Of a DNA stretch of 64,000 nucleotides, positions 33,326-44,397 are shown piece after piece. The position numbers and the translations under genes were made by a program. Origin of the DNA: Neoconidiobolus thromboides FSU 785 (Eukaryota; Entomophthoromycota; Entomophthoromycetes; Entomophthorales; Neoconidiobolaceae); NCBI GenBank assembly GCA_025603075.1, contig MU626289.1, forward strand, positions 1 to 64,000. The letters are read 5' to 3'. Each line of letters starts with the position of its first letter. Position 1 is the stretch's first letter. The notes under the pieces are model-generated. The model was given only the letters and a program-made list of their open reading frames with translations. It had not been told where the DNA came from and ran no database searches.

Positions 33326-34097
33326 TAAACAATTATTATATATTAAACTTAATTCAAATTATGTTGAATCGTCATAAACAGTGAATTAAATTCCTGATCC
33401 AGGAATATGTTTTAATATTTACTTAAAAATTTAATAAGCCATCAGTCAATCTTTATAATATTATATTTATAGAAAACCTTTACAATTTATTATTTTTATA
33501 AAAGCCCCTTTTTGAATAAGACAAGATAGAGATAAAACATTAAAATTTAGTTGTTTGATTTATATCCACATAACGATTAATATTAAGGGATATCATCTCT
33601 GATAGCCATATCTAACAGACATAGGCTGTTTACATTTTATAAAGCGCATTTTGTGTTCTACTTTACACATTTCATTTATTGATGTACTTTTAAAAATAAA
33701 ATTTTTAATTGTTTTTAGTTATTTTTATTTTGTTTTTTCATGCTCAGCTATCTTAAAGCTATCCAATATAAACTCTATCGAAATCACTCTTCATAAGCGG
33801 TGTTAGCACTCAAGTTAAGTGAAATCAACGAAGTCGAAATTTGGCCAGGCCGAAAAGCCAGTGAACATCACCGCATGATATGTATATTAAAATAATTACA
33901 ATCTTAGGTGGATATCTAAGACAGAATTAAGTTTCTAACCTTACCAATTTTGCGAATTTATACTGAGCTCAAAATTTTGCAATTTCCACTTTGTGGGATT
34001 CTTGTGTGATTATTTTCGTACGTCATCTTGGTAATCAAATTAGGTCTAAGCTTAGACTTCAAAGTTAGTTTTTTTTAAATTTAAAATTAGTAATAAG
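33326..34097. other. Intergenic with an unexplained GC-richer island
   Basis: Mostly A/T-rich, but about 33785-33885 is clearly richer in G/C and holds a plus-strand open stretch of about 30 codons ending at TAA (33892-33894). No start or splice partner was identified; it could be a decayed exon or a non-coding RNA. Confidence 0.4.
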
Positions 34098-35916
34098 ATG
34101 GACCATCAATTAGCTGAAGCCGAACAATATTATACATCAAAGGATTTTGATTCTGCATTAAACGCTTATAAGAACATATTAAACAATTCAAATGGTAGGT
34201 CTATTTTTAGTTTGTAATTATTTGAAATTAAAATCTTTAGACAACTCGGATAGTTCAGTAAAAGCTAAAGAAATAGCCATTTTAAAGCTTGGTTCCATTT
34301 ATCAGGAAAAAAAGTAATTCAATCAAGCCTCGAATTGAACCAAATTTACTAAATAATTTAGAAATGCTGAAGGGTTAAGTTCATTATTACGTTCAAGCCA
34401 CGACTTTTTTACTATAATACCAAAAGCCAAAACTTCAAAAATAAGTAAGATAAATGATTTATTTTTGCTCAAGATTTAAACAATGAATTTAGTTCGTTCT
34501 TTGATTGATAACTTTAAGGGTATTCCAGAGTCTTTAAATTTACAAATTGAAGTATGTAAAGAGATTATTGAATGGTGCTCAAAGGAAAAGCGTGTCTTTT
34601 TGAAACAGAATGTAGAAACCAAACTTATTTCTGTGTATGTGTTATTTTGATTATTTTATATTATCATTTCATATTCATCATATCTAATGTTTTGTTTAGC
34701 TATTTAGAAAATCGTGATTATACTAATACTTTGAAATTAATTTCAACTTTATTAAAAGAACTTAAGCGATTGGATGATAAAATGGTATTAGTAGAAGTTC
34801 AATTATTAGAAAGTCGTGCTTATTATGCACTTAGAAACCTCCCAAAATCAAGAGTAAGTTACTTCTTAGTGTTGTTGGTTAAGATTCTAAAGATTTACAA
34901 AGGCTGCATTAACTTCAGCTCGTACCTCAGCCAATTCCATCTATTGTCCGCCTTTATTACAAGGTGCTTTAGATTTACAATCTGGTATTTTACATGCTGA
35001 AGATAAGGATTTCAAAACAGCGTAATTATATATAGTCAAATCAGATGAATCAATGATTTAATTAGATTTATTAGATTTTCCTACTTTTATGAAACTTTTG
35101 AAAGCTATTCATCCCACAATGATACACAAGCTGTAATTGCCTTGAAATACATGCTTTTATGTAAAGTTATGATTGGTTTGGTACAGTTTTTGTTAAATAT
35201 TTTGTCTACTTTGTTAATAGTTGATTATACTTAGACTGATGATGTTTCGTCAATTACGAGCGGAAAATTAGGATTAAAGTATGCTGGACGTGATATTGAA
35301 GCAATGAAAAGAGTCTCAGATGCTTACCGTAATCGTTCATTAAAGGAGTTTGAAGAGGCTTCAAACGAATACAAAAATGGTAACTCTATTTTATATGTTT
35401 TTTATAAAAATATTAATCATAAATAAAAGAGTTAAAAGGAGATCCTATTATTCATTCCCATCTCCATGCGCTTTATGATACCTTATTAGAACAAAATTTA
35501 GTACGAGTTATTGAACCATACTCAAAGGTTGAAATAGAACATGTAGCTAAACTTGTACGCTTAACTACTGATGAAGTTGAAGCCAAGTAAGCTCTTTAAA
35601 TTCTCATTTTGTTTTTACTTATCATTTAGATTGTCTCAAATGATTTTAGACAAAGTCTTTCATGGAGTTTTGGATCAAGGAGCAGGATGCCTTATTGTTT
35701 TTGACGAGCAAGAAAATGATGTAAGTTCACATCTTTTAATTAGACTGTAATATGTGCTAACTTTTAATTTATAGAAATTATATAGTACAGCCATTGATAA
35801 TTTAAAGAATATGAACAATGTTGTAGAATCTTTATATCAAAAGGTAAGTTTGACATTAAATTGAAATTATAATATCCATTTTTATTAATTATTTTCAGGC
35901 CTCAAAATTGGGTTGA
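34098..35916 (+). CDS. RPN6: 26S proteasome lid subunit RPN6 (PSMD11)
   Basis: RPN6 is a PCI-domain subunit that clamps the proteasome lid to the 20S core and base. Twelve short exons fit: 34098-34194, 34241-34313, 34362-34444, 34493-34634, 34700-34853, 34903-35021, 35075-35180, 35235-35379, 35430-35586, 35630-35720, 35775-35843 and 35899-35916, giving 417 residues. Similarity to RPN6 runs throughout: [17 protein letters not shown] in exon 5, [31 protein letters not shown] and the PCI winged helix ([15 protein letters not shown]). Introns are very short (43-65 nt), and the last exon encodes only Ala-Ser-Lys-Leu-Gly. The GTATGT donor after exon 4 was chosen because it alone keeps the frame. 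Confidence 0.92.
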
Positions 35917-36189
35917 TACACCGTAGAGTTAAGGAGAGTTTAAGTTGTTGGTATTTAATATCCCAAAGATTTGATGTTCTCTTTGTAGTTGAAAATAAAC
36001 TCACATAAACTTCACTCATCTAGCTTTCATTCTATTTAATAATAATAAGTCATATTAAATTGCTATGGTAACAATTTAATCAGATATTTGTTTCTTTTAT
36101 ATAATGTATTTAACATGGTGAATGATATAGAGTATATCTAAAAGTAATATTTTTGAATCACATAAGTACCATATAATTAAGGTTAATTT

Positions 36190-36294
36190 ATATGGAGATG
36201 TATTTTTAGGTTTAAGAATTTTACTAATAAAATTTCCACTCAAATAGTGTTTAAAAGATAGAAAAAGTGATGAAGCCAAAAAAACATTCCCATA
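36190..36294 (+). mobile_element. MITE-like element
   Basis: Plus orientation: ATATGGAGATGTATTTTTAG at the left, AACATTCCCATAT at the right, internal CTCAAATAGTGTTTAAAAG conserved. Confidence 0.8.
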
Positions 36295-36365
36295 TGTTTA
36301 ATTTTTATAAGAGGGCATCTTTATTTTAACATTTAACTAATACTTTTTTCAGGTTTTTATAATAT

Positions 36366-36410
36366 AAAAAATGGAAAAATAAATGAATCAAAAAACGCAT
36401 CCACATAATA
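36366..36410 (+). mobile_element. Right half of a MITE-like element
   Basis: Only the AAAAAATGGAAAAAT...CGCATCCACATAAT half is recognisable. Confidence 0.5.
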
Positions 36411-36949
36411 TATTGTTATTGTGTAGCTGTTTAAGAAGAAGGTCTTAAATACCCAATCACTGTATATAGGCTGAGTTCAAAAAAACTGCTTCAGTTTATT
36501 AAGCCTTTTTAAGCTATACTTTATCCTAACTTTTAAAAAATTTGTTTATAAAAATAAAGGCTCTCAATAAATACCCCATTAAACATGTATTTTCTAGAAA
36601 AGTTAAATGCTATAATAATGTTTCTAAGGCAAGTATATTTTTTTATTGCAAGTGTATTAAATTCAGAATCTATTTTTATATATAGTCAAAAAAACTAAAA
36701 GGTTTAATAGTAGTTATTAATAATATTCGTTACCAATATTTATTAAATAGTAATAACATAATAAAAACCAATAAAGATATTACATGATAAAAATCATTTC
36801 AGTATGTTACTTTAAAAATAATCATTTAATTTAATGTTCCTAAAAAAATTACTATGTGGCAAGTATATTTATAGCAATAGTATAAATATACAAATAGAAT
36901 CCTATTTCTTTTCTATAGTTGACTTTTTAACACTTATTACGAACTTACA

Positions 36950-38267
36950 ATGGGTTACTTTGAGTCTGTTTTTTCCATCATAGAGTTTTACTCAGTATTT
37001 GGGAGTGTTTTTTTTGACTTCATTATTTTTTCTATTTTTTAAGCGCTATTTAAGCGGAAAATTTGTTGGTAAAATTCTTAAACACAAAAATACATCCCCA
37101 TTTGTTTTTTTTGTCCTGGTTTATCAAGTGCCTTAATAGAAATGGGAGGGTATGAGCATATCGACCCTGCCATATTGACAAAAGACAATACCATATTCTA
37201 TATAGCAGCTTCCATAAATACCTTCTTTTGTGCTCCTATTATTCATCTTTTAAGCCCTATAATAGCCCTCTTTATTAGGTCCTTGACCTATGTCTTTTAC
37301 ACTGGTTCATTATTGGGATGTTTCCATTCATCGCCTGCCACTTTTTATGATCAAGAGCTTTTGTTTATTGTTGGAAGTAGTGTCTCAGGGATTGGATCTA
37401 GTTTATATTGGGTTACACAAGCAGCATTGCTATTAAATTATTCCAATGAGTTTAAGAAAGGAACATGTTTTTCTCAAATGTGGGACGTATATGCCACAGG
37501 CGGTATGATTGGAGGTTTTGTTTATTTAGGTATCAATTATACCACAGCAACCAGTTCATACTTTTCTGCATTTATTTTGATCATAGTTTTAATGTCCTTT
37601 GGTGCCTTATTGGCCTTAGCCATTAAAGGTTTTCCTAAAACCATGGCTGCTGAGAATATCCCAGTTGAAATAACAGAAGACACTACTTTACTACATGAAC
37701 TAATAGGATCATTTGAAACTTTATTCAACTTTAAACTACTATTATTAATTCCTTTTTCTATTTGCACTAATTAGGGGTATATCTATCATCCCTATGTATT
37801 TAATCCCCATTTATTTAACCCACGTACATGCGGTCTTAATAAGGCAGTTTATTGGTGTTTCAAGCAACAGGCACAACAAATTTTTCAAAAAGAGCCATAG
37901 GATTTATTGGATTAGCTTGATCTTTATTATATCGATGTGTGTCTGGGGCGGTGGTTATGCTGCTCAATTAGCCTATTCAAACATTGATTAATCGGATTGG
38001 ATCCGAATTGATTTAAAAGAGTATAAATACATTGAATTACTCTTTCTTTATGTGTTTTATGGCAGTATAACTGGTGAGCTACAAGTATTTGCTTATTGGT
38101 TTATTTGTACACAGAGTAGCAATGCCACTTTGTTAATAAAGTATTCGGGTTTTTTATTCCATTTCGATATACTGGAAATGACATTCTTTATTCTTTATCC
38201 AATTGTAATATTTGTGAAATATCGCTTTGTCAGTCCCATGGTTAATTGTAACATAACAATCGCCTAA
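36950..38267 (+). pseudogene. Broken UNC93-like transporter gene with MITE insertion
   Basis: Similar over its length to the intact UNC93-like gene at 44398. The likely start is the ATG at 36950, whose short frame runs into a MITE at 36996-37104. Directly after the element the frame resumes with C-P-G-x(5)-L-I-E-M-G-G, matching C-P-G-M-F-N-A-L-N-G-M-G-G of the intact paralogue. A long open stretch (37142-37774, about 210 codons) then ends at a TAG in place of the conserved tryptophan codon (T-N-W in the intact gene). Beyond it, similarity continues through a frame change into W-G-G-G-Y-A-A-Q-L-A-Y, another stop, and an A-Y-W-F-I-C-T-Q segment, before fading near 38267. At least four lesions are visible, so it is non-functional as full-length protein; the 210-codon stretch alone would lack half the membrane helices. 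Confidence 0.85.
36996..37104 (-). mobile_element. MITE-like element inside the UNC93-like pseudogene
   Basis: Minus orientation: TATTTGGGAGTGTTTTTTTT then GACTTCATTATTTTTTC at the left, AATACATCCCCATTTG at the right, typical internal GCGCTATTTAAGCGG. It separates the first about 15 codons from the rest of the gene. Confidence 0.85.
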
Positions 38268-38649
38268 GCTGTTGTGTTCTCGAGTTCAGAAGAAATCAAT
38301 CCCATGTTCTTATTTTGATTTGTTATGAGAATTTCTAGCTCCATCCAAAAGAATATTATCCTCTCATTTTGATATTTATACTTTTCAGAGTATAAAAGAG
38401 TTTACAGAGTATAGTAGTTCGAGGCTTTTTAACTGAATTATTACCTGATATCTCAAACATTTAATAAAGCCACTAAGTTTTCTTAATAGTATTTTACATA
38501 GGTTTTACATTAGTATTCTCTATTCTATTTGTCTTATATAGCTTGTAACTTATTACGTGCTATTCCTCATAATCCAAGTCTATCTTAGTCACATAAACTA
38601 AGACCTTTCGACTTATAGTGTAGTCAACCCAGCAATAGCTGTTCTTGAC

Positions 38650-38864
38650 TCCAAACCCTGAGTACCAGATTTCACAATATTGATTGTTTGGTACAGCTTG
38701 TAGTTAGTTGAGTAGCTATTATTGTTGCACTTGTTTTTGGAGGTTTAGTAGTTTTAAAATAGCCTGGTGAGTATTTATCAGATACTGCGTGTGATTCTAT
38801 TGATCCTATTGAAATAGATGAAAGACAAGAACAAGGACAAGAGGGAATAAGGACTAAACCATAA
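38650..38864 (+). pseudogene. Possible decayed transporter C-terminus
   Basis: One frame reads like a last membrane helix (V-A-I-I-V-A-L-V-F-G-G-L-V-V-L) followed by an acidic, charged cytosolic tail and a stop, interrupted by two in-frame stops. It may be the far end of the UNC93-like pseudogene or another remnant. Low confidence because I can align only the general character. Confidence 0.3.
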
Positions 38865-38924
38865 GATGTTTGGTTTATTAATATTTTATTTGTTTGATTT
38901 GTAATGCTTAACAAATATCTTTAA

Positions 38925-39024
38925 TATATGGGGATGTATTTTTTATTTAAGAATTTTACTAACAATCTTTCCACTCAAATAGTCCTTAAAAATAGAAAAA
39001 GTGAAGGCAAAAAAATTATCATGT
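38925..39024 (+). mobile_element. MITE-like element
   Basis: Plus orientation: ATATATGGGGATGTATTTTT left end and conserved CTTTCCACTCAAATAG core; the right end (AATTATCATG) is degraded. Confidence 0.7.
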
Positions 39025-39268
39025 AGCTGTAAGCTATTCTATATTAATTTTATATCAACTTATAGTTGAATCATTTAATTCAAATGATAGTAAAATAATC
39101 TTAATTTATAGTAATACAGATACTTACTATTCAAGATTATTATGAAGATCTCTTTTTTAAGGCTTTACTAGTTTATCCATGTAAATAGCCCTTGAAAATG
39201 GAAAAAGTGATGAGATTAACGAGAACTTTTATTTTAGATATTATTTAATTCAATTTCTAATATAGAAT

Positions 39269-39341
39269 GCCTTCTTGGCTCAGTTGGCAGAGCGTCCGCC
39301 TAGTAAGCGGAAGGTCATTGGTTCGATTCCGATAGAAGGCA
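39269..39341 (+). tRNA. tRNA-Thr (anticodon AGU)
   Basis: A 73-nt intronless cloverleaf: acceptor stem GCCTTCT/AGAAGGC, D arm GCTC...GAGC, anticodon stem TCCGC/GCGGA with loop CTAGTAA (anticodon AGT, reading ACU/ACC threonine codons after A-to-I editing), T arm with GGTTCGATTCC (B box) and discriminator A. CCA is not encoded. A T4 run near 39359 can end RNA polymerase III transcription. Identical to the copy at 40803. Confidence 0.95.
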
Positions 39342-39387
39342 TCTAAATTAGAAATAACTTTTGAGATTTTAATTACTTAAATTTCTC

Positions 39388-39411
39388 TATATGGGGATGT
39401 ATTTTTCTACT
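39388..39411 (+). mobile_element. Left end of a MITE-like element
   Basis: TATATGGGGATGTATTTTTC only; the sequence after it no longer matches the family. A truncated or decayed copy 47 bp from the tRNA gene. Confidence 0.5.
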
Positions 39412-39841
39412 CAATTTTTAAATACTTTAAAAATAAATTCTTCATTGAAAACCAAAATTATTCAACACAGTTTTAAATTATTTCTATTGTTTAATAAAAC
39501 ACTCACTTAATAAATATTTAAGCTTTTTATTGTTTTTATAAAATAAACTTTACAATTTTAATTAAAATTATATAATTTCTTATTTATTTATCAAATACTA
39601 GATAATAATCTAGTTTGTTATTATGTTTAATAAAATATAAATATTTTTATTATTCTTTTTATATTTTTGTTTTCTTACACTTTTTAAAAAATACATTTGT
39701 TTTTTTATTAGGAATAGCTAAATTATTAATTTCATTATGTTTATAAATAAAAATCTTAAATTTTAAAATTAAGTGATTAATATTTTTTGTTTTAGTACTT
39801 AAAACTATTTTTTGTAAGAAATTTTCAAAATGCTTATTAAC

Positions 39842-39944
39842 TATATGGGGATGTTTTTTTGTGTTTAAGAATTTCAATAACAAATTTTCTACACAAATAG
39901 TGCTTAATCGAAAAAGTAATGAACTTAAAAAAAATACCCCTATT
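39842..39944 (+). mobile_element. MITE-like element
   Basis: Plus orientation: TATATGGGGATGTTTTTTTG left, AAAATACCCCTATT right; internal ACACAAATAGTGCTTAA. Confidence 0.75.
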
Positions 39945-40090
39945 GTAGCTTTTTTCATTAAAATTTTTTTATCTTTATTTTGCTTTTTACTATCATATTT
40001 ATTTTATTCATAAATAACTTTTTTCTAACTACATACTAAGTATATATATTATACAAATCTATTTTTTTTGCTGCTTTTAAAACCATTTAG

Positions 40091-40199
40091 TATATGGGGA
40101 TGTGTTTTTGTGTTTAGGGATTTTATCAATAAACTTTCCGCTTAAATAGTGCTTAAAAAATGGAAAAAGTAATAAAAGTGAAAAAACACTCCCCCATAA
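40091..40199 (+). mobile_element. MITE-like element
   Basis: Plus orientation: TATATGGGGATGTGTTTTTG left, ACACTCCCCCATAAT right; internal CCGCTTAAATAGTGCTT. Confidence 0.8.
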
Positions 40200-40250
40200 T
40201 TAAATTAAATGAAAAAAATTAAATTTTAGGCTTTTTAAATTTAATTAACT

Positions 40251-40357
40251 ACATGAGAGTGTTTTTTCAGTTTTATTACTTTCACCATTTTTTAAGCATC
40301 ATTTAAATAAAATAGCTATTAATAAAATTTTTAAATAAAAAAACACGTTCTTATATA
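40251..40357 (-). mobile_element. MITE-like element
   Basis: Minus orientation: ACATGAGAGTGTTTTTTCAG left, AACACGTTCTTATAT right; internal TTTTTTAAGCATCATTTAAA. Confidence 0.75.
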
Positions 40358-40456
40358 TTAAAGACTTATAAATTTAAAAACTTAAAATTTAGATTAACTT
40401 TGAATTTAATTTATTTAAAATAAGCAGTTTAAAATAATAAAGCTTGGATAGGATTA

Positions 40457-40564
40457 CATATGAGAGTGTTTTTTTGACTTCATTATTTTTTCCATTTTTT
40501 AAGCGCTATTTGAGCGGAAAAATTGTTAGTAAAATTCTTAAACACAAAAATACATCCTCATATG
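40457..40564 (-). mobile_element. MITE-like element
   Basis: Minus orientation: CATATGAGAGTGTTTTTTTG left, AATACATCCTCATATG right, with a complete internal core. Confidence 0.85.
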
Positions 40565-40635
40565 CTTAAATAAATTAAATAATTAACATTTCAAAATAAC
40601 TTATGTTCAACAGAGTTTTATGATAAATATTATTA

Positions 40636-40738
40636 GCTGAGGATATATTTTTGCTTAAAAATTTCGCTAATAATTTTTCCACTTAAACAACACTTCAAAA
40701 TGCAAAAAGTAATGGATTTAGAAAAGCATTCCCATATT
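40636..40738 (+). mobile_element. MITE-like element, diverged
   Basis: Plus orientation: GCTGAGGATATATTTTTG left, GCATTCCCATATTG right. Confidence 0.65.
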
Positions 40739-40802
40739 GCAAACTATTTTGATTTTACTAAAAAAATATATAAATTACAAATCTTTTCTACTAACAGTTA
40801 GA

Positions 40803-40875
40803 GCCTTCTTGGCTCAGTTGGCAGAGCGTCCGCCTAGTAAGCGGAAGGTCATTGGTTCGATTCCGATAGAAGGCA
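40803..40875 (+). tRNA. tRNA-Thr (anticodon AGU), second copy
   Basis: All 73 nt match the gene at 39269, while the flanks differ. A run of five T begins at 40876, directly after the gene, a strong RNA polymerase III terminator. Two identical copies 1.5 kb apart suggest duplication with concerted evolution. Confidence 0.95.
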
Positions 40876-41150
40876 TTTTTCACAAATTAATGTGTAGTTT
40901 TTTTTAGCAAATATCATATCTTTTGTATTTAAAAATTAGGTAATGCTTTATTTTAAGTTATTCTGTAAATGAATCGATAGTGTTTACTAGATTAATAGTC
41001 TTAATGAAATATAGTTTAAAGTGATAAATGGTGGTAATTTTAATTTTGTTATTTTGCTTATGTTTTAAATTTTTAATAGCCAATTGGTAATTTTTGCATT
41101 CTTTTTTAATTGAGTCTAGGATTTAAATTAAAATTATTATCTTGTTATTT

Positions 41151-41258
41151 ATTAATGGTGATGTTTTTTGTCTTCATTATTTTTTCCATCTTTTAAGCGC
41201 TATTTGGGTAGAAAAATTGTTAGTAAAATTCTCAAATACAAAATATATCCTCAATATT
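41151..41258 (-). mobile_element. MITE-like element
   Basis: Minus orientation: ATTAATGGTGATGTTTTTTG left, ATATATCCTCAATATT right; internal AAGCGCTATTTGGGTAG. Confidence 0.75.
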
Positions 41259-41410
41259 ACAATTATTTACAAAATATAATATATTTAAGCTTTTTTATAA
41301 CCTTAACAAAACTAAATCAAAAATTCTAGCTATATTATTGCTAATATCAGTGGCAACAGCATTAGTTCAATAGTATCTTTCAACTAGTAACATTTTTGAT
41401 TGAACACATA

Positions 41411-41519
41411 ATATATGGGGCTGTTTTTTTTAGTTTCATTATTTTTCCATTTTTTAAGCGCTATTTATGTGGAAAAATTGTCAGTAAAATTCTTAAATAC
41501 AAAAATACATTCCCATATA
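41411..41519 (-). mobile_element. MITE-like element
   Basis: Minus orientation: ATATATGGGGCTGTTTTTTT left, AATACATTCCCATATA right; internal core intact. Confidence 0.85.
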
Positions 41520-41825
41520 ATAATCTATAAAGATATACAAGTAAGCTATCAAAAAAACTCCCAATAAATGGTTTTAAATGCGTCCAGAGTCAGCATTAGA
41601 TCTTTAAGCTCTACTTGACGCTTATATATAGTAATTGATAAGGTTTAAAATTTTATACTAAGCTAAATACTAGCTAAAATATTAGTTATCTATTATACTG
41701 GTTGATTAGTATTAAAGATTTTGATCTTTATATTGATCGATAAAAAATTAGAAAAGCAAGTTTTGTAATATTTTAAAAACTAATAAGTATGCTATTAATA
41801 TAAATTACATCTTAAAATTGAAAGG

Positions 41826-41925
41826 GTATAGAAGTGTTTTTTTTGGTCTTATCACTTTTTCCATTTTTAAGTACTATTTGAGTGGAAAGATTGTCAGTAA
41901 AATTTTAAACAAAAAAATAGTCCAA
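41826..41925 (-). mobile_element. MITE-like element, diverged
   Basis: Minus orientation: GTATAGAAGTGTTTTTTTTG left; the right end (ATAGTCCAAGTG) is degraded. Confidence 0.65.
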
Positions 41926-42404
41926 GTGAGATTCCAAATTAATAAATCTATAATTACATAGTAAAAGCTGAAATATAACTTCATTAATTAATTAAATGTT
42001 TTTATTCGAATATAATTGATTGTTTTATAATATCAGCCTCCTTTTAATATAATGGTTCTAGTGATGCCTTGAAGCTGCCTACATATCAAACTATTTTTAA
42101 AATTATAAGAATATAGATTGAGCGTAGCCATAAAGTTATATAGTCATTAAAGACACTCCCAAATTTATATAAAGTACAAGATAGTTAATTATCTAATGAT
42201 AAACAAATTATTTAATAAAAGGTTATTAAACAAAAGGCACTGTAAACCCAGGTGTTATTGAAATTAGGAATATATAGCACAAGCTATTTGATATTTTGTT
42301 AAAGCAATAGTGTTTATAAGGTATGATAATGATATGACATGATTTCCATTGAAAGATATGTAATAATTAATACCTCTGATTTATTATACAATAATGAGTT
42401 TCTA

Positions 42405-43125
42405 TCAAGCTTAGTGATTTAGTAAAAGAATTGAAAGTACTATCAAGTTTTGGATTCCAGACTATGAATGGACTTGATATTAAGTATAAACCCTATTTGA
42501 ATTTAGATAGAAGCACAAGTAATTAAATATAAAATTAATGGGCTATTTTAATAAAAAGAACAAGTAGAAGATTAATTTCTCTATTTTTTATTATCATCTT
42601 AAATAATACCAGTAGATTGAATGGTTTATGTATTGAAGTTGATATTAAACCATACAGTTGTATATTTGTTATCTTAAATTGCTCCTTAATTGTAATAAAT
42701 ATACTATTTATGTTTGAGACTGTAATTGAATTATTAATGTATCATTTAAATAGCTTGTCATCTCCTTTATGTGAATGTTATTAGACAAAGATAAGAAAAA
42801 GATGTATGGAAATCCTATGACAAACAGAGTTTCATTTTTTAGATTATAAAACTTTAGACGTAAAATTTCCAAACGATATTTAATGAAGTCATTAAAACTA
42901 GAAAAATCTATTTACCTACTATTGAATACGAATAAATGAAAGTTGTATAAATAGCTTTTTAGCTAAATTTGCTTACCAATTAATCTTCTTACTACTCATT
43001 CTACATCATTTTCTATTGGCTTCTCCAATCTTTTTATTTCTGGCTATTGGAACCTCAGTTGTTAACATCTTGAATAACTTATTTTTACTCCAAAATAAGG
43101 TGCTTTGTTTTAAATTTGTGTAAAT
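42405..43125 (+). pseudogene. Possible ghost of a membrane-protein gene
   Basis: Several protein-like open stretches follow one another without a common start. A hydrophilic piece runs about 42405-42525. An 81-codon stretch at 42539-42784 contains one long hydrophobic segment (C-I-F-V-I-L-N-C-S-L-I-V-I-N-I-L-F) and ends in C-E-C-Y. A short F-Q-T-I-F-N-E-V-I-K-T-R-K piece lies near 42870-42925, and a second hydrophobic piece near 42950-43124 (L-I-F-L-L-L-I-L-H-H-F-L-L-A-S-P-I-F-L-F-L). Alternation of helices and charged loops suggests a multi-pass protein, perhaps a receptor. No family is recognised, no start codon fits, and unspliced introns cannot be excluded. Confidence 0.3.
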
Positions 43126-44298
43126 TTTTTCCAAAAATTAGCTCTATCTTTTTAGTTAGTAACTCTTTTTATTCTCAGCATCCAAAAGCCACTATTATAT
43201 ATTACTTAAGCAGCCTTGGTACCTAAAACTTTAAAACTAACCCAATTAAAATTCACACAGTATATTAGCTTTACTAGATAAAATAATATCAGAAGCTGAT
43301 AATCAAATATTGAATTTGGAATATCAGAAAATAAAAATATTTAACATAAATATAACAAAAAACCCATGATCAAGTAAGAGATTGATATAATCATACTTAT
43401 TTTAGGATAATGGTGTTTTTTATAAGGTTTAAATTTATAAATACTATTTCAATTTAATCTAAGATCATGTGAATTCAGGGTAACATTTATATTTGTAGAT
43501 AATTTAATTGTTACTTTCTATAAAATTTTATAAGCTTATTTCTATTTATTAGGGATTAAACTATACCTATATCATTATTAGCTCTAATAATTAGTAATTA
43601 GGCTGGAATCAATTTTATAGTAACATCTATTGTAAAATAGCGTACCAGACAACGTTATGGCATTGTTATAGTGCTAAATAGGGTTAACATTTGCATTGAT
43701 AACAAAATCGCATGATATATGCAAGATAAAAAAAGCTCATTAAACTTGTATCTCTATTAATTGAGCTTGATGACTTCATAGAAGGAGGAAGTAATAGTAA
43801 TATTTTATAAGAGTATATTATATAAATTTATATCAAAAAGACTAGACTTTTATTTCAACTTAATAGATTTGTTTTTATTTTGAATGTTTTGAATAAGTTT
43901 TATATCCCAGCTTATAAATTTTAAAAATAGAATTAATATAACCTCAAGATTACTAACTTTGTTCATAACTATGATAATTTCACTATCAGCTGATTTTAAA
44001 TAAGGGTACATTAGGTTAAATTTTTATTAAATGATAAGTTAATTTGTGAATTTGATTTTTAGTTTTGCTATTGAAAAGTAGCTTAATAACTATAACCAAA
44101 GACGTGAAGAAATAATATTAAGATAGCATATTATGTCGTTGACATTAAAAAAACACTAGTATTGATAAAACTAAAACGAAATGAACAAAAAAAGTAAATT
44201 TTTCAAGGATGTTCCATATTAGGTAGAATGGTTTTTCTTTAAAGAATAACCTTTAACAAAAAATTTATAAAGATTAATTTAATCTATCAACAAAAGGG
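43126..44298. other. Intergenic, no gene seen
   Basis: AT-rich. No open frame, element or RNA gene recognised. Confidence 0.45.
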
Positions 44299-44306
44299 TA
44301 TAAATA
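44299..44306 (+). promoter_or_regulatory. TATA box of the UNC93-like gene
   Basis: TATAAATA 92-99 bp upstream of the ATG at 44398. Confidence 0.55.
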
Positions 44307-44397
44307 GACTTAAAAAAACACCGTTACTTTTTATAAATTCAATCTTTTATTTTTATTTGCTTTTTTTAATAATCGTTGATATCTTTAATTTACAATT

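Larger units (their letters stand above)
35917..36949. other. Intergenic with MITE and a half copy
   Basis: No gene recognised; contains the elements at 36190-36294 and 36366-36410. Confidence 0.5.

Noticed and set aside
37142-37774. Intact 210-residue transporter gene
   Set aside because: It is the middle part of a longer UNC93-like gene; it ends at a stop replacing a conserved Trp and similarity continues beyond.
38925-41925. CRISPR-like array of regularly spaced repeats
   Set aside because: Repeats are 100 bp or more, in both orientations and irregularly spaced, in a eukaryotic genome; they are MITE-type elements.
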